DNA from: Allodiplogaster sudhausi
Taxonomy: Eukaryota > Nematoda > Chromadorea > Rhabditida > Diplogasteridae
Assembly (NCBI GenBank): GCA_945643635.1
Contig: CALZFC010000259.1
Coordinates: 328,501-392,500 of the forward strand
Length of the DNA stretch: 64,000 nucleotides
Reading direction: 5' to 3'
Shown one piece after another: positions 43,515-54,206 of the stretch. Position numbers and translations under genes: made by a program. Every line of letters begins with the position of its first letter. Within the stretch, counting starts at the first letter, position 1. Below the pieces are notes generated by a model. The model ran no database searches. It saw nothing but the letters and a program-made list of their open reading frames with translations, and was not told the DNA's origin.

Positions 43515-45648
43515 AAGAGAGAGAGAGAGAGAAGAAAGAGAGAGAGAGAGAAGAGAGAGAGAGGGAGAGGGTGGGGGGGGGGGGGGGGGGAGAGAGAAGA
43601 GAGGGAGAAAGAGGGGGGGAGGGGGGGAGAGAAGAGAGGGACAGAGAGAGAGAGAGAAGAGATGACCCAGTTCTCCATTCTATCTTACGGTATCATTGAG
43701 TACCGTATCCATTCTATGCTATTCTAGGTGACCGTGATCGACCCCTCTGCCGAATCCACTGTTGTGCCCGCGGGCTGCGCGCAAATGACCATCTCTGCGA
43801 CGACGAAGGTCTTCATTGTGCTGCTGGTGGGTAACATAATAAGTATTTGAAAAGTGTAAAAAAATTGAAAAATCGAAATATGATTGTATTTTGTGTTTTA
43901 CTATTTAAAGATTAAAAAAACATTAGAGACTGCATTAGAGAGACACCAGGCGGGAATGAGAGAAGGCAGAGAGAGAGAGAGAGAGGAATGAGAGGGAGAG
44001 AGATGGTAGAGAGAGAGAGAGAGTGAGTGAGCAGACAAACAAACAGGTTAAATTACTGTTGCTTTGTGATTCCTCATTCCTTTGGTTTAGTGTTAATAAC
44101 TTTTTTTTAAACAATTTATAGCATCATTAAAGGTGGTGAAAATAAGTGTAACCTTTTCACGCTTGTAATACGTTTCCGTTTTGTTAAGGGTGTCATTGAC
44201 GCAGCGAAGGAAGTGGGCAAGCTGACCAGCAAGAAGGAGAAGCTCCAGGCGGCCATTGACAAGGCAAGTGATGAAGAGCGAATAACTTACTCTTACATAG
44301 TTCTTACATACGATACTTTTTCTTTAAAATTTTAACTGAACTTTAATTTTAACAAAGTAATTTTTAAATAAGTACGAGTTTAAAATAGCCATAAATTAAT
44401 ATATGAGCTAGGAGAATTAACTGCATAACAATATTCTTAACTGCATTCACGGCTTCCGGAACTAATTAAAATTAAAAAGAAATGACAATTTTCTTTGACA
44501 CCGGTGGTTTGTGGGTGGTATAATATTATTTATATTTATAGCTATTCATGGAAAAGTGATTTTCACGAGTCCTCCATGAGCAATACATATCAATTCATTT
44601 AATGCGTTTTATATTAAGTTTGTATGATATCACAATCAGACGATTAGTATCTCAATAGGGTTAACAACGGTCAGAATTTGTGTTGTGCGTTTTTGAGCCC
44701 TCTTCATAAAATTTTATTTTTCAAGTAAAATATGCATTGTTATTTATTTAAAAGAGAAGTAGGTACTTAAAAAAATTTCATAGTTAGTTATTTGAAAAGT
44801 ATACATAGTTATTAATTTCAAAAAGCGTAGTTATTTACTAAAAAAAACAGCGAAGTTATTTATTTGAAATCTTCTTGGACCCGTGGTTTCAAACGGTATT
44901 ATATTACTTATATATTTATAGTTGTTCAGTGAAGGTGATGGTCCTTGGGTCGCGATTAATGCTACTATCAATAAAAATCGATTAATTGAATGCTGCTTGT
45001 GTCAAATCTGTATAATCTCAATCGATTTAACCGGAGCAGAATTATATTGTGCCTTTTAAACCCTCTTTTTTAAATTGTTATTTCATTTTCTTTATAGTAA
45101 AAAAATACATTGTTATTTATTTAAAATAGTCTTAGTTAACAAAAAATAATATGTATAGTTGCATATTTAAAAGTATGCATAGTCATTTATTTTTTAAAAA
45201 AAAAATCGTACTTATTAAAAAATTTGTCATTATATTTTTTAAAAGGGTCATTATTTTTTTTTCAAATTGGCACCTTTTTCAGATCCAGCTGCTCCAGAAG
45301 TCGCCCGACTACGAGACGAAAGTTCCGCTCGGTGTCAGGACAAACAATGCGGAAAAGGTGAGCATTTTTTTTCCTTTTTTTATTTATATATTCTATTTTA
45401 GATATAATTAAAATATATCTTTTAGCTTGAGAAAACTTCCAAACTTCCAAAAAAATTTAAAAAAAAAGGATTTCTTTTATACTTTCTAAGAGAGATTTTT
45501 TTTTTACTCAGATAAAAGTAAAGTTGTTTTCTGCATAGTCTATATGGTTATGCTACCACTTCAGATGAGTTATTTTGCTTCTTTTTAGAAATCTTCGCTG
45601 GAGCTGGAGCTGAAGTCGCTCAACTCTGCTATTCAGGCACTGGCGTGA
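30138..45648 (+). CDS. VARS1: Valyl-tRNA synthetase
   Basis: 32 exons, all in phase, 1052 residues: 30138-30296, 30598-30667, 30997-31111, 31496-31609, 31809-31875, 32102-32199, 32455-32536, 32993-33112, 33320-33428, 33819-33922, 34933-35052, 35339-35437, 35654-35739, 36369-36462, 36684-36748, 36996-37110, 37742-37826, 38309-38394, 38733-38843, 39058-39148, 39381-39481, 39913-40032, 40340-40408, 40697-40798, 41010-41091, 41495-41676, 42279-42396, 43215-43300, 43728-43826, 44189-44263, 45283-45357, 45589-45648. Ligates valine to tRNA-Val. Class I signatures: [15 protein letters not shown] (HIGH motif HVGH, residues 137-140), the editing-domain block [30 protein letters not shown] and KMSKS (647-651). 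The Lys-rich N-terminus lacks the vertebrate GST-like domain; the C-terminal coiled-coil tRNA arm is present. Intron 30 needs a GC donor (AAG|GCAAGT, 44264). Confidence 0.97.
31968..32020. repeat. Perfect-arm hairpin in VARS intron 5
   Basis: Arms 'agttacggtatatgc' and 'gcatataccgtaact' around a loop with its own 'tttttgtag'/'ctacaaaaa' pairing. Possibly a very small foldback element. Confidence 0.8.
32780..32975 (+). repeat. About 60-bp tandem repeat, three copies, VARS intron 7
   Basis: Units with 'gaatatgactacttaaaact', 'cttggataagagtt' and 'gttgaatttgagaaaa', ending 17 bases before the exon 8 acceptor. Confidence 0.8.
34080..34850 (-). repeat. Dispersed repeat R1, copy D (reversed), in VARS intron 10
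   Basis: In reverse orientation it contains 'aaagtgagatgg' (34836-34847), a degenerate GCG..CACCAGTAAACCGCCGTGAG match (34258-34278) and the 'attaatgat'-like left part, in reverse order compared with copies A-C. It is more diverged than these. Confidence 0.6.
37111..37310 (+). repeat. Tandem duplication at the exon 16 donor of VARS
   Basis: About 95-bp unit: 'gtggtatc', a C run, 'ctctacccactccc', 'aactgggtttagt' and 'ggtggtatccccgccccaatccc', repeated twice and starting within 15 bases of the donor at 37111. Confidence 0.75.
37520..37715 (+). repeat. 16-17-bp tandem repeat (taattaattgttaatt)n
   Basis: About a dozen copies of 'agtaattaattgttaatt' in VARS intron 16, ending shortly before the acceptor at 37741. 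Confidence 0.9.
37836..37965 (+). repeat. (CT)n tract in VARS intron 17
   Basis: Starts 8 bases after the exon 17 donor and runs 130 bases. Confidence 0.9.
38837..38940 (+). repeat. 36-bp repeat, three copies, each carrying the exon 19 donor of VARS
   Basis: 'aaggaggtcgctttaggacc' + 'cattttaaattcaaatt' occurs at 38838, 38875 and (as 'aagaggtcg') 38911. The first copy contains the real exon end and donor (GAG|GTCGCT at 38844), so the later copies are decoy donors. Confidence 0.85.
40447..40692 (+). repeat. (CT)n tract before VARS exon 24
   Basis: CT-rich from about 40 bases after the donor at 40409 to the acceptor 'ttccag' at 40691-40696; it makes up most of the intron. Confidence 0.92.
41440..41508 (+). 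repeat. Duplicated acceptor and exon start, VARS exon 26
   Basis: 'cag|gcgacgcgaccgcg' occurs at 41437-41453 and again at 41492-41508. The downstream copy keeps the reading frame of exon 26. The upstream one would force a different frame through 'gtgagttttt'. Confidence 0.75.
41690..42278 (+). repeat. VARS intron 26: (CT)n from donor to acceptor
   Basis: Apart from a short G run at the donor, the 602-base intron is almost entirely CT/TTCT repeat. Confidence 0.95.
42397..42650 (+). repeat. About 140-bp tandem duplication in VARS intron 27
   Basis: 'gtttgacccgat(a/t)ga(t/c)gacccg', 'ggccataaga/ggtactgtatcgaca', 'tatttcccc' and 'tatg(g/a)aagcacttgccc' occur twice. The first copy begins at the donor of exon 27 (42397). 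Confidence 0.85.
43315..43670 (+). repeat. (GA)n tract in VARS intron 28
   Basis: GA repeats start 15 bases after the donor and run 350 bases, including a 14-base G run near 43574. Confidence 0.95.
44490..45140 (+). repeat. Diverged tandem duplication in VARS intron 30
   Basis: About 385-bp units starting 'c(c/)cggtggttt' / 'cccgtggtttcaaac': both continue 'tatatttatag', 'gttattatt-', 'gtcagaat'/'gcagaat', 'ccctctt' and 'attgttatttatttaaaa' in parallel order. Confidence 0.6.
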
Positions 45649-45700
45649 AAGCTGAACCTAGCCTTTTTCCCTTTCTGTCTCTCTCTTCTCTCTCTCTCTT

Positions 45701-45753
<53 letters not shown>

Positions 45754-46991
45754 GTCTTTCTCTTTCCTTCTGTCACTCTTTCTCTCTTCCTTTCTCTTCT
45801 CTCTCTGTCTTTCTCTTCCCCCTTCCTATCCCTTTTCTATATCTCAGAAGTCGGGTACACCAATGTGCATCACGACTTCAGTTTCTTTTATTTTTTACCC
45901 CCCCCCCTTCGCCCAAGAAAACAGAGCTCCTTTAATTTTGCTGGCGGATTTGATTTTATCGGATTCATCTCCCCTCCCTCAAAATCCGCACTCCTCCAAA
46001 GTTTTTTTTGTTAGACTAGTTCTCCTGGCAATGTGTTTCTGTCTATCACAGATGAGCTTTTTATTTTTATTTTACAAATCTTTCCTGTTATTTCCTCTGT
46101 TACACCTGGTTATTGCTATTAATTGTTTCTCTTCTCTTGGTCATTTATCGATCCGTTTTCCGCCTAAGGAAGTCATAATTCATGTGTTTTTTCTTCTTCT
46201 TTGTATCCTTGGTTTATTGGGAAAATGGTAGGAATGTCTCAACAAATACTATAGGTCTGCGTCTGTTCTGCGTCTGTTCATTGTTACTGTCTCTCGGTTA
46301 CGCAAATGTTGAGATGATAAAGTATTTTGTTGTTGATTCCTGAGTACATACGAAAATATTGAAAGGTTTCGTGCCTTATTTTGATATATACATGCCACTG
46401 CTAATTAAGTGAAAGTAAGTGAAACTTTTCTGTCCAGAAAGTTTTTTTTTCATGTTTGAAGAACCGGTGGTTTATTTTACTGTGTGGTCTATTTGGGTAA
46501 TTGATGGTCGTACCGTTCGTTGTTTGCTTGCTTGCGGTCATCAGTTAGGAAAGTCTTAATCGGCATGCAATTCTGTTTGAATTGCTTTTGTTGTGTTCTA
46601 TTTTCTGTGTGGTTTACCATTAAGGCCACAAAATAGGTCTAAATTGATGGGTAAGGAATGCGAACGGATTTGGAAGAATGCTGTCCAAGCAAGTGTCTTG
46701 ATTTTTAGAATATAGGAAAAAATGTAAAACTAACGATATGAGTTACTGTTAGAGTTTCTTTCTTCTTTCTCTTCCATATGATATATCATTCCATTTCGTC
46801 GTTGGATCTTGAATCCGAATAGAGCGTACCTTCTACGCGTTGATTCTTCACAGATTTCGCCCCTCCCCCGTTTTCTGTATTATTGATGCTAAGGAAAATG
46901 CCCAAAGAATCAAGTAGTCGCGCTTTCGAAAGAAAGCGTTTTGAGAAAGTTCTTGATATTAAAAGATTAAAACCCATTGCAATTCAGGGGT
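45649..46991. other. Intergenic, VARS to cap methyltransferase
   Basis: Holds a (CT)n run (45670-45840), a C run at 45899-45907 and AT-rich DNA. No supported gene. It must contain the VARS 3' end and the promoter of the methyltransferase. Confidence 0.5.
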
Positions 46992-49700
46992 ATGCGAACG
47001 GAGATAGAAGAAGAAGCGAATTCGAAAGAGATGGCAGCGTTGACAATGGAAGAACAACACGAGATGACATCGTCTTCATCAGACAAGGATACGACGTCAT
47101 CACCGGAAAAGGTTTTTTTTTTTTTAAATATTTTTTCCCTTTCTTTTCTTGTTCTCTTTTTTTAAATTCCCTATTTCTCGCCTTCATTTTGCCATTTCTT
47201 GCCGCTTATATGAATAAACATCTATTATTCATTAATTAATATGATATTACCAACAATAAGGATATCAAACGCCTTATTGACATTAATGCGTGTTTTTTTT
47301 GCCCAACTCTAATAAAAAGTGCTTTACAGATTTACGTTTTAAGAAAAGAAAGGTCAGATTCGGCTGCATTGTTTTTATTTATAGACGAGTAAACAACATA
47401 TACTGACGTCACCAGCGGAGGAAATGACGTCACCAGAGAAGGAAGTGACGTCACCAGAAAAGGAAAGGATGTCACCAGAGAAAGAAATGATATCGCCACA
47501 GAAGGAAATGACGTCATCATCGAAGGAAATGACGTCACCAGAGAGGGAAATGACACCTTCGATTGCTGAAGACACAACGAAAACGGCAGAAGAGCTACTC
47601 ATAGAATCACACTTTGACCGAGAATTTGTGCTGGTCGGAGAGGACGGCCAAGGTGGAACAGCGAAGACAAGAGGCAATGAGGTAAGGATGATGATTCTGT
47701 ATCTCTCTCTCTCTCTCCCTCTCTCTCTCCCTCTCTCTCTCCCTCTCTCTCTCCCTCTCTCTCTCTCTCTTTCTGTCTCACAGTCCCTCTCTGTTTCTCA
47801 GTCTCTCTATCTCGTTCTTTTCTTTCTTGCTTGTTCTCTATCTACCTATCTTTACATCTATCTCTTTCAGAAACTAATTATTATCTTTCTAACTTGCTAT
47901 TATAGAATAACAAGCTTGAAATTTTCATTTATATAATTTTTAATTTAGATTTTATTACCTTTAATTTTTTCGATCCCCTTTAGACACTCCGAAGTGCGGA
48001 AGCGTTCGCAAGACTCACTGAGAAGATGCGACTGCTTGAAGGAGAAATGCACAAAGTTATGGTTAGTAAGGGAGAGAGATAGAAAGAGAGAGAGAGAGAG
48101 AGAGAGAAGAGAGAGAGAGAAGAGAGAGCGAGAAAGAGAGAGAGAGAGAGCGAGAGAGAGAGAGAGCGAGAAAGAGAGAGAGAGAACGATAGAACGGGAG
48201 AGATAAAGAGGGATAGAGATTTAGACCAAGAAAGTACAAGTCAAGATAAGCGAGAGTGAGGAAGAACATTTTAATGACAACAACATCAATTTGCTGTTGC
48301 AGAAAATAATATCGAAACATGTGGATTTATGTTCGTATCTAGAAATATAGTCGTTTGCATGAGTAATACACTTCGATTTGCCTGGTCCTTGTGGCTGGTT
48401 TGAAGTTAACTGTTTCTGAAGGCTCATATGATCATGTAGTTAATTTGTTCTTTTTTTTCGGTGATCGTCCTCGCGGGAGCTATATACTTAAGTATCATTT
48501 TAATTTTTAAGCATCCGAATTAATTACTCTAATTTAATGCAATTAATTAATGAAAACATCATGCTTCCCAGGCCCGAATCACGACAGAGGCAGTCGAAGG
48601 AGATGAGGAGGTGCTGAGGACGAGATGGCGGGGCCACACGCACCGACGACATCTTCTTGGCACACTGCCAAATGTTCTCAGGCAAAAGTACGGTCTCGCA
48701 GAGAAATGGTGGGATTACGGTAGTGGTTTTTTTTGTGGAAAAAGTAGAGTTACGGAAGGTTCTGTCTGATCGTGAAACAAGAGTACGGTATCCGAGAAGT
48801 GGGATTATGGTAGTTTTTTTTTGTGGGACAATAGGATATGGAAGTTGTGTCTGTCTAAAAAGAGGAAGGGAGGAGTTTACAAACAAATGAAGACTGAATG
48901 CCTTATCTCGTTAGAGGGAGTGTTTTCTTCTACTCTAGAAACTCTAGTAATTTCCGCTTTCTGTGAAGTTATACACATTCCATCCGTAGCATTATATACT
49001 TTATCAGATCCCTCCTATTTGTCGTGTTTCAAATTCTCTATTTCTGATTGACATTCACTGCATTTCGGTTTGGAAATTCTGTGTTTTTCCGTTAGAAATT
49101 TGATATTTTTCCGTTGGAAATTCTGTATATGGCCATTGGAAATTCTGTAATTCCGTGTAACTCCTTAACAGGTACGACTGTTCGGTGGCGAGCCAAGCCT
49201 TCTGCAAACTCTACGAAATGCTCGTCCGCTATCCGGCAACACTGCACTCGAGGAGACGTCGAATACGGTAAGGCACACCGAAAATATCTAATCCCTAATT
49301 TGCAACAAAAATATTCTTTCCTTTTGCTAAGAAACTGTCATTAATAACTCATGTAAATGCTCACTATATTTAATGCTTCAGATTGGACGTAACTACCAGT
49401 TAGCGAAGAGTGGACAAAATCTTTGTCATATTATAGCACTTTTCATCTCTGCGAACTACCGGGCAACTTTATCGCTGCGGTCAATTGCTTTCTCGCGCTC
49501 TATCACACACGAATTGACTGGGAGTGGACGGCGAATTCGTGAGTTTATTTACTTTTTATTTCTATTGTATTTATTTCAGATTTATTCGTTGAATATAGAA
49601 ATACAGTAGAATAATGTCGTCAACGTAATTAGAAAAGCGAGTAGTAGATCTCTCTCTCTCTCCCACTCCTTCTCTTCCCCTCCTTCTCTCTCACTCTCTG

Positions 49701-49784
<84 letters not shown>

Positions 49785-49928
49785 TTCTTTCATCTTTATA
49801 TCTATCTTAGTTTCGCTCTCTCCCTCTCTCTCTTTTTCTTTCGATCTTTCTCTCTTTATCCTTATCTCAGTTTCTCCGACTCTCTCCCTCTCTCTTTCTT
49901 TCTTTCTTTCTCCCTTTATATCCATCTC

Positions 49929-49979
<51 letters not shown>

Positions 49980-50280
49980 GTCTCTTTCTTTTTTTTAATT
50001 TCTTTCTCTCTTTATATCTATCTCAATTTCTCTCTCTCTCTCTCTACGTGTTTCTCTCTCTATCTCTCTATCTTTCTCTATATATGCATATGCTTATTCT
50101 TCCAATTACATATAATTTCTTTTAACATAACAACAATCTTTTCCAGACTCAATCCCCACTACGACTTCACGAGTGCTGCAGACATGCTGCTCGCGGATGA
50201 TCTGATAGTGAGCAACGATGAGCGATGGCTGTTCGGACCGGATAATTCGGGTATTTATTTTTGGGTTGGGGTTTTAATGG

Positions 50281-50325
<45 letters not shown>

Positions 50326-50651
50326 AATTATGAAAATATTTAGTAATTATTTCAATAATAAAAATAGTTAAGTTTCCCTCATGCTCCGAGGGCAATTAAT
50401 TGTTTTCTATATTATTATTAACAAATTAACGCGGAAATTAAGCGAACAGTTAATGACTACTTAATCAGATTTATCAATCGTGCATCTTTCCTCAAGAATC
50501 ACTGCTGTACTAGTTTTTTTTTCGATTTATAAAAAAATTAATAAAAAAACGGTAGATTTTTTATTCTTACCTTTTCTCTTTCCTTTATCTCCTCTCTGCT
50601 CTCTCCTATTTGCTCTCTCTCCTCTTTCCTCTCTCTCCTCTTTCCTCTCGC

Positions 50652-50695
<44 letters not shown>

Positions 50696-50706
50696 TCTCT
50701 CTCCTC

Positions 50707-50753
<47 letters not shown>

Positions 50754-53700
50754 TCTTCCCAGGTGACGTCACTCGACTGGCATCCAACTTGCGATTCTTC
50801 CATGACGAGCAACGCGCTGATTTCGTAACGGCAGACGGCAGTTGCTATGCACAGGTAATTCACTTCGTAAATATTCCCGCCAAAATAATTTAAATTTTGT
50901 TTAACGCTATAAAATTAAAGAATTTGTGCAGAAGTGACTAAAGCTTTGAAAAAAAACCTTTTACTTAAAGCAGTATACTTTTGCCTTTGCATTTTAGACG
51001 CGCAAAAGCCCCTGCGTTCCAGGAGTACACTTATGCTGTTTTGTTATTCCCGCCAAAATAGTTTGAAGTTCTCGCGCGAAATGTAGATTTGACATGTTAA
51101 TCGATATAAAAGGTGTTTATTATTCCTGCCAAAATATTTTGAAATAGCCGCGCGAAAAAAAAATTGATAAAACAGGACCAACCCGAGTGCCAAGAGCAGG
51201 TCGTGCTGCCGATCATTGTTGCGGAGGCGCACTGCGCGCTCGCGGCACTCAGAAAGCATGGATCACTTGTGATTAAGGTTGGCTTAGTTTTCTATTTCTA
51301 ATTTTATTCTTTTATTTATATGCAGATTATATAAATATATATATATTATCGATTAAGTTTGATAAACAATTTGAACATGTAGCTTTATATAATTCTATTT
51401 TGTTTATTACATCTTACATGAATAGAACGGCCAAAAATGGAGTTTAATTTCATCAGTCATAGAAATTTGATGTTATGATTCTAATGGCCGGATATTTGTG
51501 AGAAATGTAAGATGGAGTACATTCGAAAAAGTTGATTGTGAGAGCCATTGAGTGAGTAATCATAGAAAAAAGCGGATAATAGTTGAAAAAAAAAACAAAC
51601 AAGTATACAAAATTATTAAAAATTACATGTTTATTTAAATAATCATTTTCTGTATGTAAGTTGAATTTTGAGGTTTAAGAATGCTTGTGTGTTCTCTTGT
51701 GAATTAGTATTATTACTATTATTATTAAATTCTCCCTAGACATACAGGACGTAGAGAATTTTGTTAATTACTTTATAGAGTTTAATTTGTGTAAATTATT
51801 TTATAGAATTTAGTTTGTATTAATTATTTTATAGAAATGTTTTTGTACTCATTTTAACTCTCGCCTAGACTTACACGACATACACGGAAGGTTCTCTTCG
51901 ACTCCACCTCCTGTTGATGCGTGTCTTCAAGAGAGTGATTGTGTACAAGCCCTCTTCGAGCAAGGCCGGCAATTCAGAGGTGAGGCGAGATTTTATTAAT
52001 TTTCTTATTTAATTAGTTTTTTTTTCTTCTTATTTTATTTTGTTCCTGTTCTAGAGACCGCAGATAGAATGTTTAAAACAGTTTAAAACATTTTCTTCGC
52101 GTGCTTTTTCGGTATATGATCGCAATTACGGTATCTATTCATATATTTTTTATGTATCATATATACATCATTTTAAGAGAAGTTTTAAATCAATAAAAAA
52201 TGAAAATTTAGGTGAACTATAAATAAATAAAAATAAAACTTGCAGCGTTACCTGATTGGCATCGACTTTCTCGCTCCCGCCTGGCTGAGCCGCTCGATTA
52301 AAAAGGGCCTTAAAGGAGTGCAAACACTCATGCAAGCACTCCAGCCAACTTATGACGAGTGCATAGTAAGTGACTTTGTTTTTTTAGATATAGTTAATAA
52401 TTAGTTATTTAATTATTAATTTATATTTTAGTTGTTATTCCTTTTAATTTCTTTGTATTCGCGTTTATTTATAGCATACTTTTTTCAATATTTCTAAAAT
52501 ATCTAGTTATTTGATCGTGTTTATGCTTTAAATAAGTTACTGCCCAAATTAGATAATTTTTCCCTATATTTTCCAAAGTGAAATAATTATTCTCTTTACT
52601 TTTTAAACAAAAAAAAATTAGGTTCTTTGAAGATTACTTTTGGACCGTGAAATAAAAGTTCAAAAATAATTAAATGCCTCTTGATATTAAGAGGCTCGAA
52701 GAATGCGCAGAGTACTTTGCTGCGCTTCAGCGTGCAGCCATCGAAGCGAACATTCGTGAATTTCTTGAGCCGACAATTTCAAAGGTTAGTTATTTGAAGA
52801 GATACTTTGCATTGTTAACAACAACGACAAAAAGTTTCGTAAAAATTATGGAACATTATTATTACTTTTTACATACTTTATAAAGTTTAAGAAGGAGTAT
52901 ACTTATTAATAACAATTTATTTGAGGAATGGCTCGAGATAGCACGTGCTCAATGCATCGCGCTCTACCTTACGGCCATCAATGCGAAGCAACTCGCCAAG
53001 GTTCAGAGGTAACGGTTTATTCCGTTGAAATTACTATTCAATTAAGGTTTATTCCGTTAAAGATTATTCCGTTAATTAATTGTTTTATTCGGTTGTTAAC
53101 GTTTGTTCCGTTAAATGTTATATCATAAAATTCCTAGATATTTCGAGTGCACATAAGTTCTTTTAAAAAGAAAAAAAGAGGCTAAAATAGTGGTTTTTTT
53201 CCCTTCAAACTAATTCTAATAGCAATGCATTGATCATGCGGTTTTTCATTCGGTGAAATTATGAAAAGTGAGAAAATATCATTCAGAATTGCTCGAGTCA
53301 TGAGAGATATTAGTTCCTGAATTATGAAATAATAACTTTTCTGACGACCTGTGTGCCATGCTACTTTTGAATAGAAAATTGTAGAGCGTTTCTGGCTACT
53401 TAGACTGCGCCGTACTATGTGTGAATTGTACAATAGTAGGTAGTTCTCTTACCGGCAGAACAATATTACACAGACAATGTCATTATCATTGCTGATTATG
53501 ACATTGTCAATTATGACAATGACCATCTCGGGTGGGTAATCTGACCTACGCCTTATAATATGCGATCGCAATACTAAGTTTCAGGCGCGCAAATCACACT
53601 ACAAGAGACACACCATTAGTCTTTATATTCCGATACGCCATGATCAGGCGCATCCGAATAATATTATGATGAAACTCTTGATTAGGTATTATTATTCCAA

Positions 53701-53999
53701 TTTCAATTTACCAGAGATATGGCAGAACAATATGAACAAAACAGGCTGAACAATGCCACATTGTATCTATCCTATTGTCACATTTCATTTACAGCACCAG
53801 CTTTGGCCTGCTGTCCGTGCACGCGCCCGAAGGCATGAATCCGTGGCGGAGTCAGCAGGCGGCCAACTATATTGAAGAGCTCAGACTCCTCGCACAGCCA
53901 GAGAGGGCTACCGACTACCTCAGAGGAAAGGTTAGAGAGAAAAAGAGAGGGAAGGAGGGAGAGAGAAGGGAGAGAGAGATAGGGGGAAGAAAGAAGAGA

Positions 54000-54046
<47 letters not shown>

Positions 54047-54168
54047 GAGAGAGATTGAGAGAGAAAGCATGTCTATTTGATGGATAACATTGCAGGAAAA
54101 CATAGAAAGGGAAAGATGGAAAAGAAAGGGCGAGAGGGATAGAGAGAGAGGGAGAGAGAGAAGAGAAT

Positions 54169-54206
<38 letters not shown>

